From a filamentous cyanobacterium CCP3 (GTDB taxonomy: Bacteria; Cyanobacteriota; Cyanobacteriia; Phormidesmidales; Phormidesmidaceae), in contig PYGV01000011.1 in the NCBI GenBank assembly GCA_003022385.1, forward strand, positions 1-45,764: DNA of 45,764 nt. The letters run 5' to 3'. The notes below the pieces were generated by a model. The model was not told the origin of the DNA and did not search any database. It was given only the letters and a program-made list of their open reading frames with translations. Shown here piece after piece: positions 9,201 through 16,484 of this stretch; the first letter of the stretch is position 1, and the number at the start of each line of letters is the position of its first letter. The translations under genes and the position numbers were made by a program.

Positions 9201-10468
9201 CTAAGTCCGGCTCCTCGTCCGGCTCCAGGATCGGCGTGTGCTGAACCGGGTCCAACTCGCTGAGAATGGTGGCCAGCCCTCGTTGCGTCTCGATCTGAGA
9301 GGTTTCCGAGATGGAGTCCCGAATCATTCTGTCCAGCCGAGTTTGCATCAGCTGCAGGTAAGTTGCTTCGCTCAGTTGCTCCAGTTCGGGCGGCACCTTG
9401 ACGATGAGTAGGGTTCCCAGTCCCTCCAGTGTCCAGAGGTTGGGAAAGCTGGGATACTGGCTGGTCATGAATGGATACGTCCAGGGGGATACGGGCCTGG
9501 TGGATAGGTTCATTGGGAATCAACTCCTTTAGTTCAGTAAATGATGTGTAGATGGCAGGCACTTCAGCGGCAGGCAGGGGGCGATCCGACTTCCCCCGCC
9601 CCTCAATCACAATTACGTCGATGGGAAAACCTGCTCCCTGCTTGCGGTACAGGTCACCCCAGATCGAGACATGCTGAGTGACCTGGTAATTCGCATAAAG
9701 CAGGTAATAAAAGGCCCGACTCTCTCGGCTGTTGTAGCGCTCTGAGCGGTGTTCGTCTTCACGGCCTTGCTTACCTCCTAAAATGAGTACTGCTCGACCA
9801 CCCTCTTTCATCACCGTCAACGCCTTCAGGGCGATCACCTGATCGATCTGCGTCGTCCAGGTATCGGCAATGGGGAATCGGCGGGTGTGGCGTTGCTCGT
9901 CTTTGACCACCCCAAAGGGCGGGTTGCAGATGACCACGTCCACCTGGGCCTCAGGCTTATAGGTCAGGGCATCGGACTGAGTTAGTTGGCGAAAGCCACG
10001 GGTTTGGAGTTCAGCAAAGCGATCACCATTTAGTTCATTAGCGATCACTTTCTCTGGATTGGCCCCAATCAGCAGCGCTCCATTTCCTGCCGTGGGCTCA
10101 TAAACTGTCTTGCCAGCGTTGATGCCTCCTAACACCGACGCCAGGTAAGCAATGGGAATGGGCGTACTGTAGGCCTGTTGCAGCACCGAGGTGGATGACC
10201 GCACACTTAAATTCGGCTGTCGTTGGAGCAACTCCACCAGGCGATCATAGGCGTCGTGGGTAGTCTGCGAACCCGTCACCACCTGTTTTCCGGCCCGCAC
10301 TACAGCAGCCTCAACGGATTCATCCACCGTCTTGGCCAGCGGGGTTCCTGGCTGCACGGACTCCCCCAGTACATCCGCCGCAAACCGTCGAGCTTCGACA
10401 ATGGAGCCAAAGCCCTGACCCGACAGAAAGTAGGACACATAGGCCCCAGCCAGCTGAGGATGGCCCAT
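3203..10468 (-). CDS. Giant plasmid ORF: N6-adenine methylase, strawberry-notch-like helicase and TOPRIM primase-like domain
   Basis: This is a 2421-codon uninterrupted frame with a GGAG about nine bases before the ATG. Residues 1-310 are a class I N6-adenine methylase (EPTAGNG near 124, catalytic NPPF near 182). Residues 325-494 are Gly/Ala/Arg-rich and look like out-of-frame translation. A superfamily 2 helicase follows (Walker A GDQTGIGKGR near 600, DEAH near 730, C-terminal FMQMLGRVHRTGQ), resembling strawberry-notch proteins. After a long middle section of unknown fold, the last 350 residues carry a DUF3991-like region and a TOPRIM domain (VESPIDAMSL, then AFDADVAGE). Such proteins occur on conjugative plasmids and phages and are thought to protect or process incoming DNA. 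The ATG at 8986 could start a separate 1927-aa helicase-primase. Whether the product is a fusion or separate proteins is unresolved, because a coding 168-aa frame (9007-9513) lies inside. Confidence 0.8.
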   Translation of the reverse strand: MGHPQLAGAYVSYFLSGQGFGSIVEARRFAADVLGESVQPGTPLAKTVDESVEAAVVRAGKQVVTGSQTTHDAYDRLVELLQRQPNLSVRSSTSVLQQAYSTPIPIAYLASVLGGINAGKTVYEPTAGNGALLIGANPEKVIANELNGDRFAELQTRGFRQLTQSDALTYKPEAQVDVVICNPPFGVVKDEQRHTRRFPIADTWTTQIDQVIALKALTVMKEGGRAVLILGGKQGREDEHRSERYNSRESRAFYYLLYANYQVTQHVSIWGDLYRKQGAGFPIDVIVIEGRGKSDRPLPAAEVPAIYTSFTELKELIPNEPIHQARIPLDVSIHDQPVSQLSQPLDTGGTGNPTHRQGAARTGATERSNLPAADANSAGQNDSGLHLGNLSDRDATRAGHHSQRVGPGSAHADPGAGRGAGLSPGVLAAAVGGDLDSEQLAVSGTIAPLRGKLSGNARNPQLSRLSGLDQPARRDHARGVAERTESVALHPELIMNTPLSTGEAVAPSADTYDVQPRQVAYVPKSKGFSTQTLIPFNMASAAQQALERFEQQQGDIDEYLATRLGYGSVDELHQYFSAEQVDASALAISNIERGAGFITGDQTGIGKGRICASIMRYAQQQGKIALFITKDKPLYADMMRDVGDIGIRRFTPFITDSGTEIPLANGASLKTAGAAKQKAEMQGMIQQGNLGRYSAVFTTYSQLQTVGKKEPLRRNFLRRMAPNAILILDEAHQAGGSKGGWKEAGPPDRADFVRELIDLSSGVFYSSATYAKRADVMDLYARRTDLRLGVSSMTALENILTRGGVPLQQIVASKFVASGQMLRRERSYEGISFQAKTVPVDRVVADDFSAAMRAIKDFDRAKQKAVKAIGNEAKAEAKALGEDGAIGEVGARSTNFTSLMHNCIEQGLLAQKADATVEEAIAALNRGEKPVITVANTMGSFIEDYAESQDLSPGDAMVLSFGDLLERYLERSRDVVVTDYRGHSTRLRLSDDQLGADAVLAYEEALDCIRESDFSGIPISPIDYIEQQLERSGYRVTEVTGRKAGIEYGADGSMVYKVRLGEETTAKGKIDAVARFNAGDADVILLNCSGSTGISLHASEKFADQRPRHMIVAQAERDINVFMQMLGRVHRTGQVALPAYTLLMGDLPAEKRPGAILCRKMASLNANTTAARETDISLNTVVDFMNPYGEQVVTELLADDPELNAKLDFPAALGDSGASDIALIKKVTGRIPLLPIVEQEAVYSLIESEYCDLVDQARAMGENILEADQLDLDARPLARMEVMADDSEMASEFTGPVYLELVEAKSESKPLTQLQAINVVRESVGLAEVKSVEAHDPDAVAVQASQQVAATITQLEAETNRYRQAAIAQKQDSKTIEKLNDRIEQQFLHVSSVLETFTPGTPLRLVTPASKTILYGVVAGADAKKRSGSPTAPNRWKLRILVADSARQITVPLSKFNTGRAGAIDATVQTEDWFGNSFYSLFDLQQESGRVNRQIFTGNLIKAFEKYSNGKLVNYTDYRGEVCQGLIMPKGFDIESELTKEPVALKDPQQVFRFLTELTNRRGTVRTLDELLLLKPQQAGEGFILQAPKSKESGGRYYLDEELIAAAGSDFYSVADRMEVVIPPERLERVLGVVMHQRNYTLAAFEFKEVARQLMGVALPTLEKVETQEVKPPVVSQPVTIANQPRPEPAVERPVAEAPVSPGVPNQPLMGQLEKRILRFLRNAGIEQEVMASQEFHLRIENEPFIPLVVERQGDELYLTHYLTQNGDMFIDSEMVFRVRGEGRIEFKETAVQSLRGGESRLPDRAFAQIFSKNIVQQGFAEAAKAQIQVQVEPEVEVVSPQEPEDERSQMPTDMRQYLEVKDQYPEAIVLVKSPDQRFYEAFFEGARPLIEHLEMIGTSMESGVKELGRVRVAGFPVQSLHKYLDRLTQHGEVVIVDGDGAIAVHPHQPPALVVEEPTPPDPKTVVTAPATEEPEFQVQSLFNVEPFRTGQTPRPSADPLWQQEPATAAPSSSHNPPPANPVKPIQGPTMQEIADEVRGADLEDVAAHLGLECDRYDKHKWRNGDHIISISGPLFMDWLADAGGRGAIDLVMHVQGVEFKEAVEWLSGQDFSQRPAQVSRSAQAQVSESRTLEMPGDSPRRWDAVREYLVEGRNLPAVLVDRLHERGLIFADDHQNAVFLRHQLQAQTWSRGEVIGASLRGTWGEENHFHGLAPGSARDHGWFWIGTGQGLVNRVLLVESPIDAMSLAVLDRAQRGPEGVSIYLSTDGSGGVPIEELKTVLRSGGLVAVAFDADVAGELMAWRVAQQVPGIERLTPNQGKDWNEVLVNPEGGGNGWQQGRPELDQLWHWHGAAVALGRPEGYLSRITEVAREVAKGNPLSEKAKAAMQRDLDSSSRSLTKPDRTSELLVGNQHNNLEMDE
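9007..9513 (-). CDS. Small plasmid protein of unknown function, nested in the giant ORF
   Basis: This 168-aa frame overlaps the methylase/helicase ORF in a different frame. I call it real for three reasons. It has a strong AAGGAG (complement of 9524-9529) ten bases before its ATG. Its codons look normally selected (CTG, CAG, GAG and ATC rich), whereas the giant frame here gives a Gly/Ala/Arg-rich string. It also stops 20 bases before the likely helicase start ATG at 8986. The protein is acidic, rich in Leu and Trp, and probably mostly helical, with no recognisable motif, signal peptide or membrane segment. It would be a cytoplasmic partner made between the methylase and the helicase. No function can be assigned. 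Confidence 0.65.
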   Translation of the reverse strand: MNLSTRPVSPWTYPFMTSQYPSFPNLWTLEGLGTLLIVKVPPELEQLSEATYLQLMQTRLDRMIRDSISETSQIETQRGLATILSELDPVQHTPILEPDEEPDLALEYWRQQWAETLIRSNWRFQERLRHYGGSFPVTPVTPSYPDYLDWISLHDETTLEAWLNELSL

Positions 10469-10533
10469 GGTGGTGGTCTCCGGGAAGGGACAGTCGAGGT
10501 AGATGCCGGAGAATCCCTGATTGCGGTGATGAT

Positions 10534-12060
10534 TCAGCCCAGCTCCATCTGGGCCTTGGGTTGGCGCTGGGCCTGCTGTTTGACCAGTTGCATTCGCTGC
10601 TCCAACCGCTCAAAGTGAAGCAAATCCTGCTGGTTCAGCCGTGAGACGACATTGCTGTGGTGGCGTTCAAACACCACCCCCCGCCCCCATTTGTCGGTAA
10701 TGCGCAGCAGGTCATCGGTGCCCACTTCGAGCTTGAACTGGCCCCCGTCTTTATTCCAGGTATTGGCATAGACGTGACTCTGGAGGAAGTTCCGCACGGT
10801 ATGCTCAACCCGGCGGGTGCGAGCCGCATAAACGGCTTCCACATCCAGCTTGCCCTGGGGCATGGTTGCTCGGTTGTGGCGCAGGTGTTGCAGCTCCTGC
10901 CGTTGAAAATCGCTGACCCGCTCAGCCACCGATACCACCTCAATACCCCGGCCCAGCCCCGCAGACCTCGTCACCTGCACCTGCATCAATTCCCCCTGCT
11001 GATCTCGCAGGCTGTAATCGCCAGCCCCTTTGCGGCTGAGATTGTAGTCGCCGATTTGGTAGAGGTGTTCTCCCGTGCGTTCGTGGCCCCGCTGAAATAG
11101 CTCCACCACGGCTCGCGCCATCTGCTGATTGCGTCGGTTCTCCAGGTGTTGGCTCAGCCACTGTGTGACGCGAACATCCAGCGTTGGTCGTTGCCAGTTC
11201 TCTGTCGTCGCTTTCAGCAGGGTTTTGGTCGGACTGTTTCCGCGCTCTACTTCCCGGTTCAGTACGGCGATCGCTGGTGTGGTTGAACCATTGCGGGATA
11301 GTTCTGGCGGAGCCAACTCTGCTGCCACGGCTGGGGAGAGCCGAGTCTCCATCTCCAAAAATGCGGCCCGATCAGTGTCCTGCAACTGGTTGGACACTAC
11401 AGCCCCATCGCGAACTACCAAAATTATCTGGTCAGCCCGACTGATACTCAGGTGGTGACCACTCTGTTTGATGCGGTAGTCACCAACCGCTACGGCATCA
11501 TAAATGGGCTTGGCCTCGTGGAGCGGGTTAATTAAACGAGCTGCGATCTGAGCCACAGCCTCTGGGTCAACTGCTAAATCTGGCAACGGAGCGTCAGGAG
11601 TTTTTCCGTTTCCACCACTCAAAACTGGACTAGGAGCAGTAGGTTGAGCTTGTTCAACAGTCTCCCCAATCTGCATCTGAATTTGGTTAACGGTGATGAC
11701 ACCATCCCGCTCTTCGCGAAACAGCACCGTACCGCGATCTCGAATCTCAATAGCCGGAACTTTACCTCGATACGCATCTGGATCAACGCTTGGGGTGATC
11801 GGCTGCTGAATGGCATCGAGAATCACCTTCAAGCTGTTGGGGTTCAGCTCTCGCCGTATCGTGCCATCGGCCAGTTGCCCGTAAACCACCCGTTGCCCCA
11901 ACTGAATCCGCAGGTCATCTTGCCCAGCTTGAGGCAATTGGGGTGATTGATAAAACGTCATTGCTAGCCGCTGACTCACCTGGGTCAAGGCCATCACCAG
12001 CTGCACCTCATCTTCTTGAATGGCCTGAGCTTCCTGGGGACTAATCACAAAGGGATTCAT
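10534..12060 (-). CDS. Conserved-looking plasmid protein of unknown function, 508 aa
   Basis: I do not recognise a family. The protein is soluble, with no signal peptide or membrane segment. It appears modular: an N-terminal helical part (SPQEAQAIQEDEVQLVMAL), a middle Pro/Ala-rich linker (about residues 130-170), two regions that resemble each other in containing short 'GDYxxxxxG..L.' strands (GDYRIKQSGHHLSI near 195 and GDYNLSRKGAGDYSL near 350), and a charged C-terminal helix rich in Gln. The repeated GDY segments suggest a duplicated small beta domain. It starts inside a 4-nt ATGA overlap with the upstream 111-aa gene and precedes the methylase ORF by 65 bp, so it belongs to the conjugation/DNA-processing operon. 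A role in DNA processing is only guilt by association. Confidence 0.7.
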   Translation of the reverse strand: MNPFVISPQEAQAIQEDEVQLVMALTQVSQRLAMTFYQSPQLPQAGQDDLRIQLGQRVVYGQLADGTIRRELNPNSLKVILDAIQQPITPSVDPDAYRGKVPAIEIRDRGTVLFREERDGVITVNQIQMQIGETVEQAQPTAPSPVLSGGNGKTPDAPLPDLAVDPEAVAQIAARLINPLHEAKPIYDAVAVGDYRIKQSGHHLSISRADQIILVVRDGAVVSNQLQDTDRAAFLEMETRLSPAVAAELAPPELSRNGSTTPAIAVLNREVERGNSPTKTLLKATTENWQRPTLDVRVTQWLSQHLENRRNQQMARAVVELFQRGHERTGEHLYQIGDYNLSRKGAGDYSLRDQQGELMQVQVTRSAGLGRGIEVVSVAERVSDFQRQELQHLRHNRATMPQGKLDVEAVYAARTRRVEHTVRNFLQSHVYANTWNKDGGQFKLEVGTDDLLRITDKWGRGVVFERHHSNVVSRLNQQDLLHFERLEQRMQLVKQQAQRQPKAQMELG

Positions 12061-12392
12061 GCTACCCTCCCCTGCACCAGCGCTAGACCACCCAATCGAT
12101 CAACCACCACGTCGCTGCCGACTTGGAAAAAGGCCAGCTGGTCATCCAGGCGGTATTCCACGCAGCCGGGCTGGTAGTCAGGTAAGCAATCTCTGGAGAA
12201 GATCAGCACTCCGCCGACTGATCGTAGATAGGGCAGGTCGTCAAACAACACTTCTACAATCTTTGGTACGTAGCCAGGGGGTAACGGTGGCAGTGCCCTA
12301 GCCTCTATCAGTGCCGGTAGTTGCTCTGGATGCTGACTTAAATATGACGTAGCTCCTGGGGAAAGGCCCCAAGTTGTGATGGTGTGATTCAT
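12057..12392 (-). CDS. Small protein of unknown function, 111 aa
   Basis: A short soluble protein lying between the coupling-protein gene and the 508-aa gene, joined to both by ATGA-type overlaps (12389-12392 and 12057-12060). Translation of all three is therefore probably coupled. The N-terminus looks helical (TSYLSQHPEQLPALIEARAL) and the rest alternates strands and turns (VEVLFDDLPYL, GVLIFSRDCLPDY). No catalytic motif, zinc site or signal peptide is visible and I do not recognise a family. Its position makes a plasmid-transfer accessory role plausible but unproven. Confidence 0.65.
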   Translation of the reverse strand: MNHTITTWGLSPGATSYLSQHPEQLPALIEARALPPLPPGYVPKIVEVLFDDLPYLRSVGGVLIFSRDCLPDYQPGCVEYRLDDQLAFFQVGSDVVVDRLGGLALVQGRVA

Positions 12393-14107
12393 CGGAATGC
12401 CTCATCAAATTCATCTTCGGTAATGTCGGAATCGGCGGATAGCCTTGATAGCTTTTGCCCATCACTCAAGGGCAAAGGAAATAAGCACTCGGCGATTTCC
12501 TTGCGCTTTTGGTTCTCGTCATCTAAATCTGTTAGGGTCTGCTGCTGTTGGCAGCGAGCGATCAACTTCTGCTGCACGGTGCTGTGCCACAGCGCTTCAC
12601 TCCTGGCTTGAATCGCCTGCTCTTTTTTTGAAATCTTCACCCGCGCCCGCAGCGGTACCGAGGCTTCGCCCCCGCCCCGATAGGCCGGGTTGATAAATAC
12701 GCACTCCCCCTGATCCAGCTTCAGAATCTGATCTGCCGTCATCAGCGGCACCCGCTGGCACTGTTCAGAACGACTGTTGCTGCCGTAGCGGCCCTGGCTG
12801 CGCGAACGAGTGTAAATCCGCACATCCTTTTCACCCAGGTAGCCCGAAAATTCCTGAGCCGTCTCCCGGTCTTTGGGGTTGAAGAACACCTTGGTACCAC
12901 AGGCGGCGAACAGCGCCCTGGAGAGATCGCGCCCGTAGATGTGCTGGAGCTGGGCAAAGTTCTGATAGCCGAGCAGTGCCACAAACCCGTAGGAGCGAAA
13001 CTCGTTGATCCATTTGGGTAGATCCGGCAGGTAGAGCGTCGGCAATTCATCGAGGGCGATCACCAGCGGTTCAGATCGAGGCCGCGCAAAGTTGCGGGTG
13101 ACGATCAGGTGGAGGATGGCTGCTAGCAAAGGGCTAACGGCATCCCGCTTCTGGATGTCCACCTGCAAGAACAGAATGCGTTTGCCGGTCATATCCAGGG
13201 GAATGGTGGTCTTGCCGCAGAAGCTGGAGACCAACTGCTTGCCCGTAAACGTTTTGAAGGTGCGCTGGGCGGTGGCGACAATCCCGGCAATCTGCTTGTC
13301 AGCGTCCTCGGAAGCAATCAGCTGGCTAAAACTTTCCATCGTCCAGGGTGGAATCCATCCCGACTCCCCGGCCTGTCGAATACGTCCCGGCAGGTTGGAA
13401 AGGTTCAAGATTTTGCTTGCCATCAGCAGGTCGGGGTAGGGGGTGCGCTTTGCGAGCAGCATCACCGCCTCGACCAAATTGGTACCGGCACTGTTGAAGA
13501 AGTCATTATCCCGGTAGCCACCGTCCCGCTGGGTGTTTTTTTGCAGCACTGCCGCCAGTTGCGACGCCATCAGGGCATCAGTTTCATCTTCCAGAAAATC
13601 CAGTGGGTTGCAGATGCCGGTGTAGGGCTGACCTGGCGCAAAGACATCCACCTGATAGCCCTGGCTGGCGGCCCAGGCGGCGTGGGCGGCTAGCTGACTG
13701 CCTTTGAAATCGTAGACCGCGATGGGGAATCCTTGGTCGATCGCCGAACGAATCGCCGGATCAATGATGCTGTAGGTCTTCCCCGAGTCCGGGGCTCCCG
13801 CTACCACAATGCTCTGCTGAGCCTGAGGGATATCAAGATCCCCAGCTTTGAGTGGCACTTTGGCTGGATGCTTCTGCTGTTGCTGCTTTCGCCCCAGAGC
13901 CTTGGCCCGTCGCCGTTCAGCCTTCCCCGCAAAGCGCCCCGTCGCCAGCTTGTTCTTGTTGGTGCTGTTGCCAAACAGGCTCATCCCCACCCACAGCACC
14001 ACTAGTCCGAGCAGCAGGGTACCCATACCGGAGTCCAGGAAGGGTTGAGCCGTGTCCCGCAGGATGCTGAAATCCAAGGGGCGTTGGGGTTGGGAAGATG
14101 TCGTCAT
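12389..14107 (-). CDS. virD4: VirD4/TraD-type conjugative coupling ATPase
   Basis: This 572-aa protein has one N-terminal membrane segment (about residues 25-46), shorter than the two segments of classical VirD4. The cytoplasmic ATPase carries Walker A GAPDSGKT at about 104-111 and Walker B LVIALDE at about 348-354. The region after Walker B (GYQNFAQLQHIYG, then FFNPKDRETAQEFSGYLGE) is characteristic of TraG/TraD proteins, where a conserved Gln-containing motif senses nucleotide. These ATPases form a hexameric ring that hands the relaxase-bound DNA strand to the secretion channel. It is coupled by ATGA overlaps to its neighbours on both sides, downstream of the VirB-like genes, as expected for a DNA-transfer system. 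The assignment to the family is secure; which relaxosome it serves cannot be seen because no relaxase lies in the window. Confidence 0.9.
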   Translation of the reverse strand: MTTSSQPQRPLDFSILRDTAQPFLDSGMGTLLLGLVVLWVGMSLFGNSTNKNKLATGRFAGKAERRRAKALGRKQQQQKHPAKVPLKAGDLDIPQAQQSIVVAGAPDSGKTYSIIDPAIRSAIDQGFPIAVYDFKGSQLAAHAAWAASQGYQVDVFAPGQPYTGICNPLDFLEDETDALMASQLAAVLQKNTQRDGGYRDNDFFNSAGTNLVEAVMLLAKRTPYPDLLMASKILNLSNLPGRIRQAGESGWIPPWTMESFSQLIASEDADKQIAGIVATAQRTFKTFTGKQLVSSFCGKTTIPLDMTGKRILFLQVDIQKRDAVSPLLAAILHLIVTRNFARPRSEPLVIALDELPTLYLPDLPKWINEFRSYGFVALLGYQNFAQLQHIYGRDLSRALFAACGTKVFFNPKDRETAQEFSGYLGEKDVRIYTRSRSQGRYGSNSRSEQCQRVPLMTADQILKLDQGECVFINPAYRGGGEASVPLRARVKISKKEQAIQARSEALWHSTVQQKLIARCQQQQTLTDLDDENQKRKEIAECLFPLPLSDGQKLSRLSADSDITEDEFDEAFR

Positions 14108-14634
14108 GATCTGGCCAGGGTGTCAATTTGCTGAATTTCGTAGACTTCACCGTTGAAGCCCAGGGTGTATTGCTGGAAGCCTTCGGCCCCTAACTGGTTC
14201 ACAACGAGCCGGGGTAGCCCGTTGTCCACAGTTGTTGTCGGCTCAATCAGGCTGCGGCCCGGCGGTACATGGGGATGGAGATAGGTCGCCAGCACCCGCT
14301 GAAAGCTACTGTCCTGTGGGATATAGCCAAAGAACGCGCAGCCAATCGCTCCACAGAGTGGCTGCGTCTCGCTCCCCTCCACTCGCGAATCCACCAGGTA
14401 CAGCGGTTGACGTTGGCCTGTAACCTGCACCCTCCACATCTGCATCTGACCTGGATCGACCGGGAAAGTAGGGCTCAAGTTGTCTTGCAGCATTTGGCTC
14501 AGCAGCGGCAAAGGAGCCACCTCTTTGGCTAAGCGCCAGCCGATCTGAGATGGCCGAGGCCAGAGCCAGATCGCCAGAGCCAGGAGCATTACCAGGCAAA
14601 CCAGAAGAGGGTTAAAGCGCAAAACTCGTTTCAT
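14104..14634 (-). CDS. Small single-pass membrane protein of the transfer operon, 176 aa
   Basis: Residues 9-26 (LLVCLVMLLALAIWLWP) form one membrane segment or uncleaved signal. The remaining 150 residues would be periplasmic and contain a short cysteine pair (PLCGAIGCAFFGY) that could form a disulfide. The C-terminal half is rich in beta-strand-like sequence ending in FNGEVYEIQQID. Overlaps of four bases on both sides (with the 616-aa secreted protein upstream and the coupling protein downstream) place it firmly in the secretion operon. I do not recognise a family; a periplasmic channel accessory is a reasonable guess only. Confidence 0.65.
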   Translation of the reverse strand: MKRVLRFNPLLVCLVMLLALAIWLWPRPSQIGWRLAKEVAPLPLLSQMLQDNLSPTFPVDPGQMQMWRVQVTGQRQPLYLVDSRVEGSETQPLCGAIGCAFFGYIPQDSSFQRVLATYLHPHVPPGRSLIEPTTTVDNGLPRLVVNQLGAEGFQQYTLGFNGEVYEIQQIDTLARS

Positions 14635-16481
14635 TCCTGGCCACCTCCTTGAGCTATACAGCCTTGGGCCTGGGCATAGGTCTGGCTCAACAAAGCGGTT
14701 TGAGGGTTGAGAAAGACCTGGCCCTGAACGTCAGCCACTGTGCCATCGGTCGGCACCCCTGGGCCACCAAAGTACTGTTGGCCAATGCGCTCAATTAGGG
14801 CAGCATCTGATAACCCCTCGACCTGGGCCTGTTCAGCAATAACCTGCAGGGATTCCTTTACCAGATGGGTTTGAGTAGCTGATGGCAAGAAGCGCTCTAC
14901 CTCGTCAGCATTAACCTCAGCCCCCGACTCAACTCGATTGAGAAACTCTTGCCCCCCAGGCTGCGCCGCAATCATCGCCTGCACCTCTGGCTGATAGCTC
15001 ATCAGGGGGTACGGTCCCAACCGGCGACCGCAGTGGCCCTGGATATCACAGCCATAGGGGCCAATGGCAGTGGGATAACGGCTGAGGGTAGAAATGGCGG
15101 TTGAGAGTGCCCCTAGATCAAGCTCGCCATTACTGGGCTCACAGGGTTGTAGACCCGTTAAATCAACCGCTTGCGGTTGTGCTCTTTGCGAAGCTGGCTG
15201 GCTCAACCCATCAAGAGACGTCGATACCACGGGCAGACTCGAAGCTGCCTGTCCACCACTCCCACCATCCACCGCCCCTACCAACATAAAGTCGGTTTCC
15301 TTGTAGGTCATAAAGGGCACTGGGCCAATGAAGTAGGGCGTACAGCCCAGATCAGGAGTCAAGAAGCCCCCCCGCTGACACATGCGGAAAAACAGCGCCG
15401 TACTGACCGTGCCTGAGGACTCATCCACATCCCACAGTGCCACCTTGAACGCATCGCCAAAGGGATGCCGTCCTGTGGGTTCCTGGCCCCCATTCACAAA
15501 CGACAAAAACCCTTCGCCTCCTGGCACCTGCTGCACCTGCCCCGAAATCCATTGCTTGCCGTGCAGTCCTGGGATGCCTGCAAATTCCACATGGGCGCAG
15601 GATTCTTCACAGGGCACCTGAAAGCCCGCCTGCTTGCTGCCTGAGATCGTGGTTTGTCGCTGGGTTTCGGCTTGGCCGTAGACCATATCGATTTGACCAA
15701 TCGCCCCAACGCCGGAAAGGGGATTAGGCATCTGATCCAACGGCACCGACGCCAGCCCTGGCACCCCGCCGATGGTGCTGTTGCCCCAGTCACGAAAGTT
15801 TTGCAGTGAGATGCCGGTTAGTCCGGGGATGTCAGTCAGGGCGAACGAATTGAGCTGCTCGCTAAGTTGACCCAGGTTCAGCTGGCCCAGGTCTGGAAAC
15901 TCGGTCAGCAGGCTGGAAAGAGTCAGGTCATTCCCGTCAAGTCCTTGGATGCTGGATGCCGGCAATACTTCAGAAATCAGCGTCTCCAGCGGTGGCACTT
16001 GATCCAACCGCAGATTGCCTAAGCCCGGAATCGCCGAGACCAAATCCTCAACCCGCTGCCAGCCGACCATTTCCAAAGCGCTCAAGGCCACCTGACTCAG
16101 GTCGATTTGACCCATCTGAGCCAGAGTCTGGAGGTTAAACAATTGAGGATAGAGACTGGTTTGAAAATCGCCCAGCTTCAGCACCTCAGCCACCGACTGC
16201 CCGGCCTGCCAAATGCGAGACGGGTCATAGCCTAAACTACTCACCAGATCGCCCAGTATCTCAACAGCCCCGCTAGACAGCAATGGTGGCAAATTGCTAA
16301 AGGTCAGCTGCGACCAGTCGGGTACCCGTGCATACTGCTCATCCCACTGCACCGGCACCGTTGGAATCCAGGGTTCTGTCGCCGCTTGCGGAGCGGGGTT
16401 GAACCAGATAAGACTTGCTGCGATCAATCCCAGAGCCACCAGGGCCAAGCGTTGAAGGCGTCGTTGAAATCGATGAGTCAT
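14631..16481 (-). CDS. Exported repeat protein of the conjugation operon, 616 aa
   Basis: The N-terminus has a basic stretch, a hydrophobic segment (LALVALGLIAASLIWF) and AQAA-like residues, a typical Sec signal. Residues about 90-270 contain degenerate repeats of the pattern P-(G/D)-L-x-x-(I/L)-x-L-x-(Q/N), for example IPGLGNLRLDQVPPL, FPDLGQLNLGQL, IPGLTGISLQNF and VPGLASVPLDQM, suggesting a solenoid. A middle domain has paired cysteines (CEESC, then CQRGGFLTPDLGC) and beta-rich sequence ending in PFMTYKETDFMLVG. A Ser/Gln/Ala-rich linker follows, then a C-terminal helical domain with further cysteines. The protein would be periplasmic or cell-surface. It sits between the VirB9-like gene and the small membrane protein, with short spacing. 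I know no named counterpart in model T4SS systems; an envelope-specific adaptor for cyanobacteria is inference. Confidence 0.7.
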   Translation of the reverse strand: MTHRFQRRLQRLALVALGLIAASLIWFNPAPQAATEPWIPTVPVQWDEQYARVPDWSQLTFSNLPPLLSSGAVEILGDLVSSLGYDPSRIWQAGQSVAEVLKLGDFQTSLYPQLFNLQTLAQMGQIDLSQVALSALEMVGWQRVEDLVSAIPGLGNLRLDQVPPLETLISEVLPASSIQGLDGNDLTLSSLLTEFPDLGQLNLGQLSEQLNSFALTDIPGLTGISLQNFRDWGNSTIGGVPGLASVPLDQMPNPLSGVGAIGQIDMVYGQAETQRQTTISGSKQAGFQVPCEESCAHVEFAGIPGLHGKQWISGQVQQVPGGEGFLSFVNGGQEPTGRHPFGDAFKVALWDVDESSGTVSTALFFRMCQRGGFLTPDLGCTPYFIGPVPFMTYKETDFMLVGAVDGGSGGQAASSLPVVSTSLDGLSQPASQRAQPQAVDLTGLQPCEPSNGELDLGALSTAISTLSRYPTAIGPYGCDIQGHCGRRLGPYPLMSYQPEVQAMIAAQPGGQEFLNRVESGAEVNADEVERFLPSATQTHLVKESLQVIAEQAQVEGLSDAALIERIGQQYFGGPGVPTDGTVADVQGQVFLNPQTALLSQTYAQAQGCIAQGGGQE

Positions 16482-16484
16482 GGG

